Positions 1 to 9,713 are shown, counted from the first letter of the stretch. The stretch: DNA of 64,000 nucleotides from Paracoccus aestuariivivens (GCF_009711225.1 NZ_WMIE01000008.1:109514-173513); one strand, 5' to 3'. Notes: generated by a model not told the origin, from the sequence alone. Made by a program: numbers and translations.

Positions 1-749
1 AAAAGGTGCTGGCCGCCGTCGGTCCCAAGACCAAGCTGGTCGCCGTCACCCATATGTCGAACGTGACCGGCACCGTGGTCGATGTGGCCGCGATTGCGCG
101 CGGGACCGATGTGCCGGTGCTGGTCGATGGAAGTCAGGCCTCGGTCCATATGCCGGTCGATGTGGCCAGCCTTGGTGTCGATTTCTACTGCATCACCGGT
201 CATAAGCTTTACGGCCCCTCGGGTTCGGGGGCGATCTGGATCAGCCGCGCGCGTCAGGCCGAGATGCGCCCCTTCATGGGTGGCGGCGACATGATCCGCA
301 CTGTCACGCGCGATAGCGTCGATTATGCCGATCCGCCCCTCCGGTTCGAGGCAGGCACCCCCGGCATCGTCAACCAGATCGGCCTTGGCGCCGCGCTGGA
401 ATACCTGATGGACCTTGGCATGGGGAACATCGCTGCGCATGAGAAAGTCTTGCGCGACTATGCCCGTGAACGTTTGCGCAGCCTCAACTGGCTGAACGTG
501 CAGGGCGACGCGGCAGACAAGGGTGCGATCTTCTCGATGACGATGGAAGGGGCGCATGCCCATGACATCTCGACGATTCTGGACAAGCGCGGCATTGCCG
601 TCCGGGCCGGTTCGCATTGTGCAATGCCCCTGATGGAGTTCTACGGCGTCAACGCCACCGCCCGTGCCAGCTTCGCAATGTACAATACCCGCGCCGAAGT
701 TGACGCTTTGGTGGACGGACTGTCATTCTGTCGCGAGCTTTTCGCCTGA
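1..749 (+). CDS. sufS: Cysteine desulfurase, SufS/CsdA type (5' end outside window)
   Basis: This is the C-terminal part of a group II, PLP-dependent cysteine desulfurase, which takes sulfur from L-cysteine to form a protein persulfide for Fe-S cluster assembly. The reading frame is open to the window edge, so the true start lies upstream. Counting from the first GTG at position 6, the PLP lysine is K67 in 'TGHKLYGPSGSG' and the sulfur-accepting cysteine is C205 in 'RAGSHCAMPLM'. The RAGxHCA context separates SufS/CsdA enzymes from the IscS group. The end 'RASFAMYNTRAEVD' is also typical. About 160 N-terminal residues of a normal 405-residue protein are missing. In alphaproteobacteria sufS usually closes the suf operon, but the rest of that operon is not visible here, so the Suf assignment is an inference. 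Family is certain; SufS over CsdA is likely. Confidence 0.9.
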   Translation, partial: KVLAAVGPKTKLVAVTHMSNVTGTVVDVAAIARGTDVPVLVDGSQASVHMPVDVASLGVDFYCITGHKLYGPSGSGAIWISRARQAEMRPFMGGGDMIRTVTRDSVDYADPPLRFEAGTPGIVNQIGLGAALEYLMDLGMGNIAAHEKVLRDYARERLRSLNWLNVQGDAADKGAIFSMTMEGAHAHDISTILDKRGIAVRAGSHCAMPLMEFYGVNATARASFAMYNTRAEVDALVDGLSFCRELFA

Positions 750-795
750 CACCCATTGCAGCGCCGCACGAATGCGGCTAAGCAGCGAGGGCGAT

Positions 796-872
<77 letters not shown>

Positions 873-1409
873 CTAAATCTCGTAAGATCATATCGTTATG
901 TGATCCACTACTGCGGTGATTGGAAATCGTATTTGTTACACGCAACAAGAACGCTCATTTCCTAGGTGTTATCTTAACATTCGCCGACCTACGGGATTTC
1001 TCAAATGAACCCCGTAGGTTAATCGCCACGGGATGACGAAACCCGCACCTGCCCGCAACCGGACGACAAACCGGAAATCAAATGGTGCGCCGTCAAGGCG
1101 CCATTGGTCCGGGCCCAACGGCGGACGCGCTGAAGCGGCGTGGTTCATTGCTGGTCTGGCAGGACAGGGACATGCTTGGTTGGCCCCCAAGGCTGATGGG
1201 CAGATACGTCACGTCGCTGATGATGGCTCGGCTGGAGAAGTATTTCGGATCGCTGACCGGCGACGTGCGGGGCATAGCCTGTTTTGCGAACGGAATCGTC
1301 TGCAAGAGCTTACCTGTCGCCGGCATGTCCCGTCTTTGACGTGCGGCGTCTTGAGGGAGGAGTTGAACGGCGAGCTACCATGATCTTTGTATAGGGCAGG
1401 TTCGTCTTT
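873..1409. other. Gene-poor stretch with a hairpin and a decayed transposase patch
   Basis: No intact gene is visible. Positions 987-995 and 1011-1019 form a 9-bp perfect inverted repeat (ACCTACGGG / CCCGTAGGT) with a 15-base loop. It could terminate the tRNA transcript, though no T-run follows it. The rest contains the IS5-like remnant listed separately. Confidence 0.5.
1040..1340 (+). pseudogene. Decayed IS5-family transposase fragment
   Basis: The frame starting at 1082 contains 'ALKRRGSLLVWQD', which resembles the 'LxRRGSLTxWxD' segment near the start of IS5-family transposases. Later in the frame come 'FGSLTGDVRGIACF' and 'LPVAGMSRL', matching in order and spacing the family's 'FGLPLRQTEGF' and 'LPVPDHTTLSRR' segments. 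Only about 85 codons are left, and no catalytic DDE core follows. The neighbouring frame (1033) also carries pieces, so frameshifts are likely. This is a dead fragment, recognised from remembered family motifs rather than an alignment. Confidence 0.45.
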
Positions 1410-1592
1410 TTATTCACAATTCGAGGGCAGGCTGCCTCCTGCGGCCTCGCAAAGCGCATCAAACTGGACCCAGGCATTGCAGGTCGGACATCCGGGGTCG
1501 CTTGGGTCGTTTGGATCCGGAGTGATCGGTTCTTTGCAACGCTCGCCCCACCACTTTGTTATGGCCTCTTCGATCAGATCAGTACTCTTCAT
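1410..1592 (-). CDS. Small hypothetical protein, about 60 aa, with CPTC motif
   Basis: The 60-residue product begins MKSTDLIEEA and has an acidic/proline-rich middle and the pair 'CPTC' followed by two more cysteines. The composition looks like a real small protein rather than an antisense artefact: it has few Arg/Ala-rich stretches and no overlap with another gene. An ATG nine codons further upstream (1619) is also possible. The sequence before the chosen ATG contains AAGAAAAG, a weak ribosome-binding site. I do not recognise a family. The four cysteines could bind a metal, but nothing else supports that. A 12-bp inverted repeat lies just upstream. Confidence 0.4.
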   Translation of the reverse strand: MKSTDLIEEAITKWWGERCKEPITPDPNDPSDPGCPTCNAWVQFDALCEAAGGSLPSNCE

Positions 1593-1611
1593 GACTTTTC
1601 TTAGGCATAGG

Positions 1612-1655
1612 ATCGACACCCGCTTTTATCGAGCATTCGGAATGCGGGTGTCGAT
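1612..1655. repeat. 12-bp perfect inverted repeat
   Basis: ATCGACACCCGC (1612-1623) and GCGGGTGTCGAT (1644-1655) are perfect reverse complements separated by 20 bases. The pair sits about 20 bases upstream of the small minus-strand gene ending at 1410. It also lies between that gene and the 3' end of the desaturase. It could be an operator, an RNA hairpin, or the footprint of a lost mobile element. Confidence 0.7.
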
Positions 1656-1707
1656 GCAGCGTCGTTACTGTTCACACGGACGGCGTGGTTGGCACCGCCC
1701 CGATATG

Positions 1708-2736
1708 TTACCGTGCTCCGTATAGCTGACGGGCCTCGCGGAACGACATCAGGCGGCACAGCTTTTCGTCCCAAAGGTGCAGGTTTACCGAGCGCAGGCT
1801 TTCAAGCAGCGTCAGTCGTTGCGCCGATTCAAGTTCTGAATGGTCGCGCAGGATCTCGGGCAGGCGGTAGAAGGGGATGCGGCTATACAAGTGGTGGACA
1901 TGGTGGATGCCGATATTCGCCGACAGCCAGCGCAGCGGCTGGGGCAGGACGTAATGCGACGAACCGGCCAAGGCAGCCTCGTGCAACTGCCAGTCGTCAC
2001 CCTTGGACCAATGCGTGTCCTCGAACTGGTGCTGGACGTAGAACAGCCAGACACCGATCGTACCGGCCAGTATCGTCGTCGGCAGGAAGATCAGCAGAAC
2101 CGGCATCGGGCCAGCCAGCCACAACATCAGGCCCAGAATCAGCGCCAGTACGACATTGGTGCCAAGCGCAGAAATCCAGAACTGGCGTCCTGATTGCATC
2201 AGACCGATGGGCAGGCGGTTTTGCAGCAAGAATAGATAGGCTGGCCCCAGTACAAACAGCACAAAGGGATGACGATACAGCCGGTACATCAAACGACCGA
2301 GCCTGTTGCGACCGTGATATTCTGCGACCGTCAGGGTCATCACATCGCCGATGCCGCGCTGGTCAAGATTGCCGTGCTGGGCGTGATGCAGCGAATGGGT
2401 GCGCTTCCAAACGTCATAGGGCGTCAGCGTCAGCACTCCAAGGCAGCGGCCGACCCAGTCCTGAACGTTACGGTTCTTGAAAAACGAGGCATGGCCACAA
2501 TCGTGCTGGATGCAGAACAGACGAACCAGAAACAGCCCGTTGATCAGTGCAATGCCGAAGGTCAGCCAATAGCTGATGCCCAGCGAGGCCCAGGCCAGCA
2601 CCCAAAGTGCAACGAAGGGGACGATTGTTACCACCAACTCGATTATGCTGCGACGCGTGCTTGGCTCTCGGTACTTTGCCAATATCTGCACCCACTCCTT
2701 TGCCTGACGCGGAGTGGTCCTGTCCGAGTTGTTCAT
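1708..2736 (-). CDS. Membrane fatty acid desaturase
   Basis: This is an integral-membrane acyl desaturase of 342 residues. It has the three histidine clusters that hold the di-iron centre: HDCGH at 78-82, HSLHH at 114-118 and HHVHH at 278-282. Hydrophobic segments at roughly 33-75, 155-172 and 190-235 supply the transmembrane hairpins, and the histidine boxes face the cytoplasm. The spacing and the 'HDCGHxSFF' and 'PxxxWKRxHxLHH' contexts match the bacterial FADS-like group that uses lipid-bound or CoA-bound fatty acids and ferredoxin- or cytochrome-type electrons. The substrate and double-bond position cannot be read. The gene stands alone, with its own upstream gap of about 165 bases to the lipoprotein gene. 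Confidence 0.88.
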   Translation of the reverse strand: MNNSDRTTPRQAKEWVQILAKYREPSTRRSIIELVVTIVPFVALWVLAWASLGISYWLTFGIALINGLFLVRLFCIQHDCGHASFFKNRNVQDWVGRCLGVLTLTPYDVWKRTHSLHHAQHGNLDQRGIGDVMTLTVAEYHGRNRLGRLMYRLYRHPFVLFVLGPAYLFLLQNRLPIGLMQSGRQFWISALGTNVVLALILGLMLWLAGPMPVLLIFLPTTILAGTIGVWLFYVQHQFEDTHWSKGDDWQLHEAALAGSSHYVLPQPLRWLSANIGIHHVHHLYSRIPFYRLPEILRDHSELESAQRLTLLESLRSVNLHLWDEKLCRLMSFREARQLYGAR

Positions 2737-2901
2737 AAATCCGCGCCCTTACGCCTGCTAGATAACCAGCGGGCGTTACCACGGATAGATGGGGTGCGAT
2801 ACGGGGCGAGAGGTGTTTTGCATAGTTGAGCGTTATAATCGGCAAATCTATGTCACCGACACGCTCAGATGATCAGCCCGCGCAAGCCGGATCTTGGTCT
2901 G

Positions 2902-3192
2902 TTACAGCGGCGCTGTCGTCGTGGTCGTCTCGGTCGCCGGTCCTTCGGCTGGAGTTCCGGCATTTCGTTCACGCCCACCTTCGTTTCGGCAGGCTGCGTT
3001 GGCGGCCTCGTCGCTCAGCGTGGCGGGTTTGGTCAATGCGCGATCCCATAGCACCATGTCACGGCGATAAAGCTGGCAGGTCACGTCACCCGCCTCGGTT
3101 TTGACAGTGACGACCGGCGTTTCGTAATCCGCCGGATCGTTCGAGCATGCCGAGAAAGAAAGCAGTCCCAGAGCGAGGAAACCATATTTCAT
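2902..3192 (-). CDS. Small putative lipoprotein, 96 aa
   Basis: The protein begins with the lipoprotein-type signal MKYGFLALGLLSFSAC, with the presumed lipidated cysteine at C16. Two more cysteines (C39, C68) could form a disulfide. The C-terminus is a low-complexity Thr/Pro/Glu tail. I chose the ATG at 3192 because AAGGA lies about 10 bases upstream and it puts the signal peptide at the N-terminus. The frame is open further upstream to 3414, but that part does not look like protein. I recognise no named family; it is probably an outer- or inner-membrane-anchored periplasmic protein. Confidence 0.7.
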   Translation of the reverse strand: MKYGFLALGLLSFSACSNDPADYETPVVTVKTEAGDVTCQLYRRDMVLWDRALTKPATLSDEAANAACRNEGGRERNAGTPAEGPATETTTTTAPL

Positions 3193-3383
3193 CGCGGTGA
3201 TTCCTTTCATGAATGCAATGCCCTCAGGTTGGTTATTTGTATAATTTGCACAAGAAAAAATGTGACCAATCCGTAGGTTTGCCCAAGATGCCTGCGGGAA
3301 TTTGGGAAAAGCCGTAGGGATTGCAGCGAAAAGCGGCCCGAAATGGGCCGCTGATCTAGGTCTTGCACCGTTTGCCGCTTGCT

Positions 3384-4769
3384 TCAGGTCAGCGCGGCCA
3401 GAATACGTGCCCAACTGCGCGCGCCCTTGGCGAAGCTGTCGAGGTCGTATTTCTCATTCGGAGAGTGGATGCGGTCGTCGTCGCGTCCAAATCCGATCAA
3501 CATCGAATCCATACCGAGGATTTCCTTGAAGTCTCCGGCAATGGGGATTGATCCACCCGCACCAATATAGGCGGCCTCGCGGCTCCATTCGTCCGACAAT
3601 GCTGCTTTGGCCAAGCCGAAGGCAGGGTCCGAGATGTCCATCCGGCTGGCAGGGCTTGCGCCATGAGCCTCGAATTCAACCGTGCAATCATCGGGCAGGG
3701 CGTTGCGGATGTGCGCGCGGAAGGCCTCGCGGATTTTTTGCGGATCTTGCGTTCCGGTCAGGCGGAAGCTGACCTTGGCGCGTGCCTCGGCGGGCAGGAC
3801 CGTCTTGAAGCCGTCTCCGGTATAGCCGCCGGTGATGCCGTTGATCTCGAATGTCGGCCGGTTCCAGACCATTTCGAGTCCGGTGCGGCCGGTTTCGCCG
3901 ACGGGATGTCTCAAACCGACCCGCGACAGGTATTCCGAGGGATCGAAGCCCAGATCATCCCAATCCGAGCGCAATTCGTCGGACAGATCTTCGACGCCGT
4001 CGTAAAAACCGGGCAGCGTCACGCGACCCTTCGCGTCCTTGACCGTTGCCAACGCGTTGACCAGCAACTGGATCGGGTTTGCGGCCAGCCCTCCGAAGCT
4101 GCCCGAATGCAGGTCGCGGTCGGCGGCGCGAATGATGATCTCGTCCCCGTACAAGCCGCGCAATTGCGTGGTGATGGCGGGGCGTCCGTCCGCATACATG
4201 CTGGTGTCGCAGATCATCGCGATTCCTGCGCGCAACTCGTCGGCGTTCTCGTGCAGGAAGGGGCGAAGGCTGGGCGAGCCGGATTCTTCCTCGCCTTCGA
4301 ACAGCAGGACCAGATCGGTGGGCAGGCTGCCATGGACCTCTTTCCACGCACGGAAGGCTTCAACAAAAGTCATCAGCTGCCCTTTGTCATCTGCCGCGCC
4401 ACGCGCACGGATGACCTTGCCCGCGGGCGCGTCCTGAACTTCCGGTTCGAATGGCGGGCGGTCCCAAAGATTCAGCGGATCGACCGGCTGGACATCGTAA
4501 TGGCCGTAGAACAGCAGCGCTCTGCGGTCACCTTTTGGCGAATGCGCGACGACCATCGGATGGCCGGTCGTGTCGCGGACCGAGGCATCGAACCCGAGTG
4601 AAGCCAGTTCGTCGCGCAGCCATTCGGCGGCGCGCCGGACGTCGCCTTTATGTGCCGGATCGGTCGAGATCGAAGGGATGCGCAGGAACTCCAACAGCCG
4701 CTGCAAGGCCTGTGGCAGACCTTTGTCGAGCGTTGAAAGAACTTCGCCGATTCTTGTATTATCCTGCAT
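3384..4769 (-). CDS. M20-family dipeptidase / metallopeptidase
   Basis: This is a two-zinc M20 peptidase of 461 residues, of the carboxypeptidase/dipeptidase branch that hydrolyses dipeptides or short peptides in the cytoplasm. Visible motifs are '[11 protein letters not shown]' with the first metal His and Asp, '[11 protein letters not shown]' with the bridging Asp, and '[11 protein letters not shown]' with the catalytic Glu pair. The lid domain follows ('[14 protein letters not shown]'). The last metal His lies near the end, in '[11 protein letters not shown]'. I chose the start at 4769, before MQDNTRIGE, because AAAGG lies just upstream; an ATG at 4817 is possible but gives an odd N-terminus. 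The gene is divergent from hemA, with 168 bases between start codons. The family is clear; the substrate is not. Confidence 0.88.
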   Translation of the reverse strand: MQDNTRIGEVLSTLDKGLPQALQRLLEFLRIPSISTDPAHKGDVRRAAEWLRDELASLGFDASVRDTTGHPMVVAHSPKGDRRALLFYGHYDVQPVDPLNLWDRPPFEPEVQDAPAGKVIRARGAADDKGQLMTFVEAFRAWKEVHGSLPTDLVLLFEGEEESGSPSLRPFLHENADELRAGIAMICDTSMYADGRPAITTQLRGLYGDEIIIRAADRDLHSGSFGGLAANPIQLLVNALATVKDAKGRVTLPGFYDGVEDLSDELRSDWDDLGFDPSEYLSRVGLRHPVGETGRTGLEMVWNRPTFEINGITGGYTGDGFKTVLPAEARAKVSFRLTGTQDPQKIREAFRAHIRNALPDDCTVEFEAHGASPASRMDISDPAFGLAKAALSDEWSREAAYIGAGGSIPIAGDFKEILGMDSMLIGFGRDDDRIHSPNEKYDLDSFAKGARSWARILAALT

Positions 4770-4856
4770 ATTTTGCCTTTCTCGATTGAATTTCTCAGAG
4801 AAATCCAGTGGTCCCATGGTCGTAATGCGACATTTTGCCTCTATATTTCCGTTGGT

Positions 4857-4870
4857 TTGACACGTATCAA
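4857..4870 (+). promoter_or_regulatory. FNR/FnrL-type box upstream of hemA
   Basis: TTGACACGTATCAA matches the FNR/FnrL consensus TTGAY-N4-RTCAA with both half-sites complete. It lies 67 bases before the hemA start codon. FnrL control of hemA is known in Rhodobacter sphaeroides, so the position fits oxygen-responsive expression. The site is also within range of the divergent peptidase gene. Confidence 0.75.
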
Positions 4871-4937
4871 GTCAACACCCGCGGGATCATGCAAAGATCT
4901 CCCAAGCAAGCACGTTCTAGCAAGGCAAGGGACGCAG

Positions 4938-6167
4938 ATGGACTATTCGGCCGCCCTCGATCAGGCAATCGGGAAGCTGCATGAGGAAGGCCGCTACCGG
5001 ACTTTCATTGATATCGAGCGGCGTAAGGGCGCGTTTCCGCATGCGATCTGGACCCGTCCCGACGGAACCGAGACACAGATCACCGTTTGGTGTGGCAATG
5101 ACTATCTGGGCATGGGCCAACATCCCGCAGTCCTGAACGCCATGCACGAGGCGTTGGACGCGACCGGCGCAGGCTCGGGCGGGACGCGCAATATTTCCGG
5201 CACTACGGTTTACCACAAGCGCCTTGAGGCCGAGATCGCGGATCTGCACGGCAAAGAGGCCGCGCTTGTCTTCTCAAGTGCTTACATCGCCAACGACGCG
5301 ACACTTTCGACGCTGCGCAAGTTGTTCCCCGGATTGATCATCTATTCTGATGCGTTGAACCATGCCTCGATGATCGAGGGGATCAAGCGTTTCGACGGCG
5401 CTAAGCGCATCTTCCGTCACAATGACGTGGCCCATCTGCGTGAATTGCTTGAGGCCGACGATCCGGACGCCCCCAAACTGATCGCGTTCGAGTCGATTTA
5501 CTCGATGGACGGTGATTTCGGTCCCATCGCCGCGATCTGCGATCTGGCCGACGAATTCAATGCGCTGACCTATCTGGACGAGGTTCATGCCGTGGGCATG
5601 TACGGTCCGCGTGGCGGTGGTGTCGCTGAACGCGACAATCTGGCCGACCGTATCGATATTTTCAACGGCACGTTGGGCAAGGCATTCGGTGTATTCGGCG
5701 GTTATATCGCCGCAACCGCGAAGATGGTGGATGCGATCCGGTCATACGCACCCGGCTTCATCTTCACGACTTCGATACCGCCGGCGGTGGCTGCGGGGGC
5801 GGCTGCCTCGATCGCGCTCCTGAAAACCGCCGAGGGGCAGGCGCTGCGCGACAAGCAGCAATTGCACGCCCGCATTCTCAAGATGCGCCTGCGCGGTCTG
5901 GGCATGCCGATCATGGATCATGGCAGCCACATCGTTCCGGTGCATGTCGGTCATCCGGTTCACTGTAAGGCATTGTCCGATATGCTTCTTGCCGATTTCG
6001 GTATTTATGTGCAGCCGATCAACTTCCCGACCGTGCCGCGCGGAACCGAGCGTTTGCGCTTCACGCCGTCGCCGGTTCACACGCCGGATGAAATTGATGC
6101 TCTTGTCCGGGCAATGGATGCGCTGTGGTCGCAGTGCAAGCTCAACCGTTCATCGAACGTTGCCTGA
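4938..6167 (+). CDS. hemA: 5-aminolevulinate synthase
   Basis: This enzyme condenses glycine with succinyl-CoA to 5-aminolevulinate, the first step of tetrapyrrole synthesis by the Shemin (C4) route used by alphaproteobacteria. The 409-residue length is right for the family. Visible features are the N-terminal '[11 protein letters not shown]', the glycine-rich '[11 protein letters not shown]', '[16 protein letters not shown]' with the PLP-ring Asp, and the Schiff-base lysine K248 in '[14 protein letters not shown]'. That lysine number agrees with the structurally known Rhodobacter capsulatus enzyme. I chose ATG 4938 because AAGGGA precedes it by a normal distance; an in-frame ATG at 4773 would add a non-homologous leader. 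An FNR-type box lies upstream, which suggests induction under low oxygen. Confidence 0.97.
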   Translation: MDYSAALDQAIGKLHEEGRYRTFIDIERRKGAFPHAIWTRPDGTETQITVWCGNDYLGMGQHPAVLNAMHEALDATGAGSGGTRNISGTTVYHKRLEAEIADLHGKEAALVFSSAYIANDATLSTLRKLFPGLIIYSDALNHASMIEGIKRFDGAKRIFRHNDVAHLRELLEADDPDAPKLIAFESIYSMDGDFGPIAAICDLADEFNALTYLDEVHAVGMYGPRGGGVAERDNLADRIDIFNGTLGKAFGVFGGYIAATAKMVDAIRSYAPGFIFTTSIPPAVAAGAAASIALLKTAEGQALRDKQQLHARILKMRLRGLGMPIMDHGSHIVPVHVGHPVHCKALSDMLLADFGIYVQPINFPTVPRGTERLRFTPSPVHTPDEIDALVRAMDALWSQCKLNRSSNVA

Positions 6168-6308
6168 GAGTTGTTGAGGGGTGATAACCTCTCGCGCCCG
6201 TGATAACCTTCTATTAATGAAGCTGTGGCAACCTTCCGATTCGGAAGGCTAGGGCAGTAAGAAAAACAATGGGGCGGCGGAATGATCGGGCTGAGGGGGA
6301 GTTCCCCA

Positions 6309-7508
6309 ATGCAGCATGATGAACAGGCGGTGAACCCGCCAGGCTCGGAAGAAGCCGAAATTCGGCTCGGCGACCTGATGCGGGGCGAACGCGCCACGAT
6401 GGGCAAGTCGCTATTGGACGTGCAGCGCGAGTTGCGGATCCGGGCATCTTATGTTGCCGCAATCGAAAATTGCGACATCTCGGCTTTTGACGCACCCAGC
6501 TTTATCGCTGGGTACGTGCGCTCTTATGCGCGCTATCTTGGCATGGATTCCGACTGGACCTTCCGGCGCTTTTGTCAGGAATCGGGCTTCAAGCCGACGC
6601 ATGGCATGGCTCCGGCGGCGTCCGGACCCAAACCCCAGCGCCGTCCCTCCGATCCGGCCGAGGCTTTGGCCAACCCGCATCCGATTTTCCTACCCAAACC
6701 CGAGAGCATGTGGTCCTCGATCGAGCCGCGCGCAATCGGCTCGTTTCTGGTCATGGCGGTGCTGGCTTGCGGGCTGGGCTACGGCGGATGGTCGGTCCTG
6801 CAAGAGGTCCAGAAGGTCAATCTGACCCCCGGTGAGCAAGCGCCCGGCGTCATCGCTTCGCTTGATCCCGTGCAAGACGCGGCCGAGCCTGAAACCGTCG
6901 ATTCGGCGCAGGTGAATCTGCCGCGCCCCGAGGGGATCGACCGTACTTACCGTCCGCAGGCGCTTGAGGTGCCGGTTCTGGTCGCGCGTGACGGTCCGAT
7001 TTCGGCGATCGATCCGGGGCTGAAATCGCCGGCGATGCAGCCCGAAACACGGATCGCTGCGACCAGTCCTGCGCAATCGGCGGTGGCGGATCAGGTCTTT
7101 GGACCGGAAATGCCGCAAAAACTGGCGGCGGTTCGGACGGTGGCTCCGGATCTCGCGGGCGTCGAATTGCTGGCTGCCCGACCGGCCTGGGTGCGTGTTA
7201 CCTCGGCGGACGGAACGGTGCTGCTGGAAAAAACCATGGATGCGGGCGAACGCTTCGCGTTGCCCAAGCTGGAAGCCGCACCCGTCCTTCGCACCGGCAA
7301 TTCCGGCGCGGTCTATTTTGCGGTGAACGGTCAAACCTATGGTCCTGCTGCGCCGGGGCCTAAGATCGTCAAGAATGTCGAACTTTCTCCTGAGGCGGTG
7401 ACGGCCAAATTCGCATTGGCCGACCCTGCCAAGGATCCCGAGCTTGCTTCGATGATCGCGGTGGCTTCGGCCGCCCCGACGGCCTCGACCGCCGAGGTCG
7501 AGGACTAG
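6309..7508 (+). CDS. RodZ-like HTH membrane protein (DUF4115)
   Basis: This bitopic membrane protein of 399 residues has an N-terminal Xre-type helix-turn-helix domain at about 18-90 ('[19 protein letters not shown]'). A Pro-rich linker follows, then a single transmembrane segment at about 143-163, a long Pro/Ala-rich periplasmic stretch, and a C-terminal DUF4115 beta domain at about 295-365 ('[19 protein letters not shown]'). This architecture is that of RodZ, which links the MreB cytoskeleton to the cell wall machinery. The gene precedes ispG, as rodZ-like genes do in many proteobacteria. I prefer ATG 6309 over 6282 because GGGGGAG lies about 8 bases before it. Confidence 0.8.
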   Translation: MQHDEQAVNPPGSEEAEIRLGDLMRGERATMGKSLLDVQRELRIRASYVAAIENCDISAFDAPSFIAGYVRSYARYLGMDSDWTFRRFCQESGFKPTHGMAPAASGPKPQRRPSDPAEALANPHPIFLPKPESMWSSIEPRAIGSFLVMAVLACGLGYGGWSVLQEVQKVNLTPGEQAPGVIASLDPVQDAAEPETVDSAQVNLPRPEGIDRTYRPQALEVPVLVARDGPISAIDPGLKSPAMQPETRIAATSPAQSAVADQVFGPEMPQKLAAVRTVAPDLAGVELLAARPAWVRVTSADGTVLLEKTMDAGERFALPKLEAAPVLRTGNSGAVYFAVNGQTYGPAAPGPKIVKNVELSPEAVTAKFALADPAKDPELASMIAVASAAPTASTAEVED

Positions 7509-7539
7509 GCGCACACTTATTTGCTTGCCGTGAAACCGA

Positions 7540-7563
7540 CGCGCCGGGTTGTTCCCCGGCGCG
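7540..7563 (+). terminator. Hairpin between the rodZ-like gene and ispG
   Basis: CGCGCCGGG and CCCGGCGCG form a 9-bp stem with a 6-base loop, 32 bases after the rodZ-like stop codon. No T-run follows, so termination may be partial or Rho-assisted. Confidence 0.4.
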
Positions 7564-7615
7564 CATCAGCCTATGTCTGACGCAACAAGATTTCGCGCTG
7601 CAAAAGGCCCTCGCC

Positions 7616-8743
7616 ATGTCGCTTAACCCGATCCGTCCTTGGCGCAATATCGAACGGCGCAAATCCCGCCAGATCATGGTCGGGCGCGTGCCGGTGGGTG
7701 GTGACGCCCCGATCAGTGTCCAGACCATGACGAACACGGACACCAGCGACGTCCGCGGCACGCTTGACCAGATCATCCGTGCCGCCGATGTCGGAGCGGA
7801 TATCGTTCGCGTCTCGACACCCGACGAATCCTCGACCCGCGCCCTACGCGAGATCTGCCGCGAAAGCCCCGTTCCCATCGTCGCTGATATCCACTTTCAC
7901 TACCGCCGCGCGATCGAGGCGGCCGAGGCTGGTGCTGCCTGTCTCCGGATCAATCCCGGCAATATCGGTGATGCCAACCGCGTGCGTGAGGTCATCAAGG
8001 CCGCAAGGGACCACGGTTGTTCGATCCGGATCGGCGTGAACGCGGGCAGCCTTGAAAAGCATCTGCTTGAGAAGTACGGAGAGCCGTGCCCCGATGCGAT
8101 GGTCGAATCCGGCCTCGATCACATCAAGTTGCTGCAAGACAACGATTTCCACGAATTCAAGATCAGCGTAAAGGCCTCGGATGTCTTCCTTGCCGCCGCA
8201 GCTTACCAGCAACTTGCCGACGCGACCGATGCCCCGATCCATCTTGGCATCACCGAAGCAGGTGGCCTTGTCGCCGGTACGGTGAAATCGGCCATCGGAC
8301 TTGGCAATCTGCTGTGGATGGGGATCGGCGACACGATCCGCGTCAGCCTTTCGGCGGACCCGGTCGAGGAGGTCAAGGTCGGCTTCGAGATCCTCAAGTC
8401 ACTTGGCCTGCGTACGCGCGGCGTTCAGATCATTTCCTGCCCCAGCTGCGCCCGTCAGGGTTTCGACGTCATCAAGACCGTCGAGGTTCTCGAAAAGCGG
8501 CTCGAGCATATCAAGACTCCGATGAGCCTTTCGATCATCGGTTGCGTGGTGAATGGCCCCGGCGAGGCTCTGATGACCGATATCGGTTTCACCGGCGGCG
8601 GGGCCGGATCGGGGATGGTGTATCTGACCGGAAAACAGGACCATAAGATGTCGAACGATCAGATGGTCGATCACATCGTCGAGCTGGTCGAGAAACGAGC
8701 CGCCGAACTGGCCGCCGCCGAGGCTGCTCAGGCAGCCGAGTAA
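7616..8743 (+). CDS. ispG: 4-hydroxy-3-methylbut-2-en-1-yl diphosphate synthase
   Basis: IspG (GcpE) carries out the penultimate step of the MEP isoprenoid pathway, reductive ring opening of MEcPP to HMBPP, using a [4Fe-4S] cluster. The 375-residue protein has the N-terminal TIM barrel ('[19 protein letters not shown]', '[10 protein letters not shown]') and the C-terminal cluster domain. In the latter, C275 and C278 ('SCPSCAR') and C310 ('[12 protein letters not shown]') bind iron and E317 is the fourth ligand. It is full length for the bacterial short form, which lacks the plant and chlamydial insert. The start has CTCGCC before it rather than a strong ribosome-binding site, but N-terminal homology fixes it. 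The product is needed for ubiquinone and carotenoid precursors. Confidence 0.97.
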   Translation: MSLNPIRPWRNIERRKSRQIMVGRVPVGGDAPISVQTMTNTDTSDVRGTLDQIIRAADVGADIVRVSTPDESSTRALREICRESPVPIVADIHFHYRRAIEAAEAGAACLRINPGNIGDANRVREVIKAARDHGCSIRIGVNAGSLEKHLLEKYGEPCPDAMVESGLDHIKLLQDNDFHEFKISVKASDVFLAAAAYQQLADATDAPIHLGITEAGGLVAGTVKSAIGLGNLLWMGIGDTIRVSLSADPVEEVKVGFEILKSLGLRTRGVQIISCPSCARQGFDVIKTVEVLEKRLEHIKTPMSLSIIGCVVNGPGEALMTDIGFTGGGAGSGMVYLTGKQDHKMSNDQMVDHIVELVEKRAAELAAAEAAQAAE

Positions 8744-8767
8744 GACGTCACACCACTGGAACGATCC

Positions 8768-8794
8768 GTGCCGCGCCCGCAAAAGGCGCGGCAC
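8768..8794. terminator. Bidirectional hairpin between ispG and the DsbA-like gene
   Basis: GTGCCGCGCC (8768-8777) pairs with GGCGCGGCAC (8785-8794) across a 7-base loop, followed by GAAAATTT on the plus strand. It lies in the 63-base gap between two convergent genes and can serve both. Confidence 0.75.
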
Positions 8795-8806
8795 GAAAAT
8801 TTCGGC

Positions 8807-9559
8807 TCAGCCTTGCTTCTTTGCGGTCCGTGCGCGAGCGATCGCACCGTCGAGGCCATCGGCCGGAACGCCGCGCAGCATTTCCCCTTCGATAATGAAG
8901 GTCGGCGTGCCCATGATGCGCATCTGCTCGGCCAGTTGATGGTTCTTGCGCAAAACGGCCGAGACTTCTTCGGTGTTCATCCGGTTTAGGACTGCGGTTC
9001 GGTCGACAGACAGTTCGTCGGCCAGCTTGCCCAGAGTTTCCAGATTGACCGGACCGCGCGACTCCATCAGCGCATCATGCGCCTTCTTGTATGGCTCGGC
9101 TCCGGCCTCTTGCAGCACGGCCACGGTGAAACGCGCTGCGAGGTCGCTTTCCTGTGTCAGGATCGGGAATTCCTTGACGATCCAGCGGATATTGCCATCG
9201 GCCGCGATCAGCTCTTCAAGCTCGGGATGGACTTTTTTGCAGACGCCGCAGCGGTAATCGACAAACTCGACCATCGTGATGTCGCCATCCGGATTGCCGC
9301 CAATCCAGCTATGGCCGTCGTTGAAGATAGCTTCGCGGTTGTTCGTGACCAGAAGCTTGTCATTCTTGGATTCGTCAGCGACGCGGCGCTCTTCAAGGAC
9401 GTTGATCGCTTCGACCAGCACATTCGGGTTCGCCATCAGGTATTCGCGCACCGCTTCGCCGAAGGCTGCTTTTTCGGTCTCCGTCATGCTGGCGGGGTCG
9501 AATGCCAAGGCGGGCAGGGTGGTCGCGGCAAGGGCCGCCGCGGTCAGAATGGCTTTCAT
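8807..9559 (-). CDS. Periplasmic DsbA-family thiol:disulfide oxidoreductase
   Basis: This secreted thioredoxin-fold protein of 250 residues has a signal peptide (about 1-19, ending 'LPALA'). An N-terminal helical extension (about 25-85) is followed by the oxidoreductase domain. The active site is C104-G-V-C107 in 'VDYRCGVCKK', and the cis-proline loop is 'MGTPTFII' with P219. The extension plus the CGxC pair fits the Com1/BdbD-like subgroup rather than classic E. coli DsbA (CPHC). It probably forms or isomerises disulfides in exported proteins. I chose the ATG at 9559 because AAGGAC precedes it and it starts the signal peptide; the frame upstream to 9859 is non-coding in character. Confidence 0.88.
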   Translation of the reverse strand: MKAILTAAALAATTLPALAFDPASMTETEKAAFGEAVREYLMANPNVLVEAINVLEERRVADESKNDKLLVTNNREAIFNDGHSWIGGNPDGDITMVEFVDYRCGVCKKVHPELEELIAADGNIRWIVKEFPILTQESDLAARFTVAVLQEAGAEPYKKAHDALMESRGPVNLETLGKLADELSVDRTAVLNRMNTEEVSAVLRKNHQLAEQMRIMGTPTFIIEGEMLRGVPADGLDGAIARARTAKKQG

Positions 9560-9713
9560 CCGGTGTCCTTTCATTTCGGCAAAAGCTTGTCTCTTTGGGG
9601 CAGGGGTTGCAAGCATCCTTGCATCACGGCTGGTTGCATTCACGCGGGGTTGACCGCTGATGCTTGACCGCGCCCGCCCAAGTTGTGATACCCCCAAAAA
9701 CACCGAGGCAGGC

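Noticed and set aside
3663..4601. 312-codon plus-strand open frame opposite the M20 dipeptidase
   Set aside because: Mirror of a GC-rich real gene. The minus strand has all M20 motifs.
4773..4937. Upstream extension of hemA
   Set aside because: It covers the FNR box and promoter; ALAS homology starts at [10 protein letters not shown].
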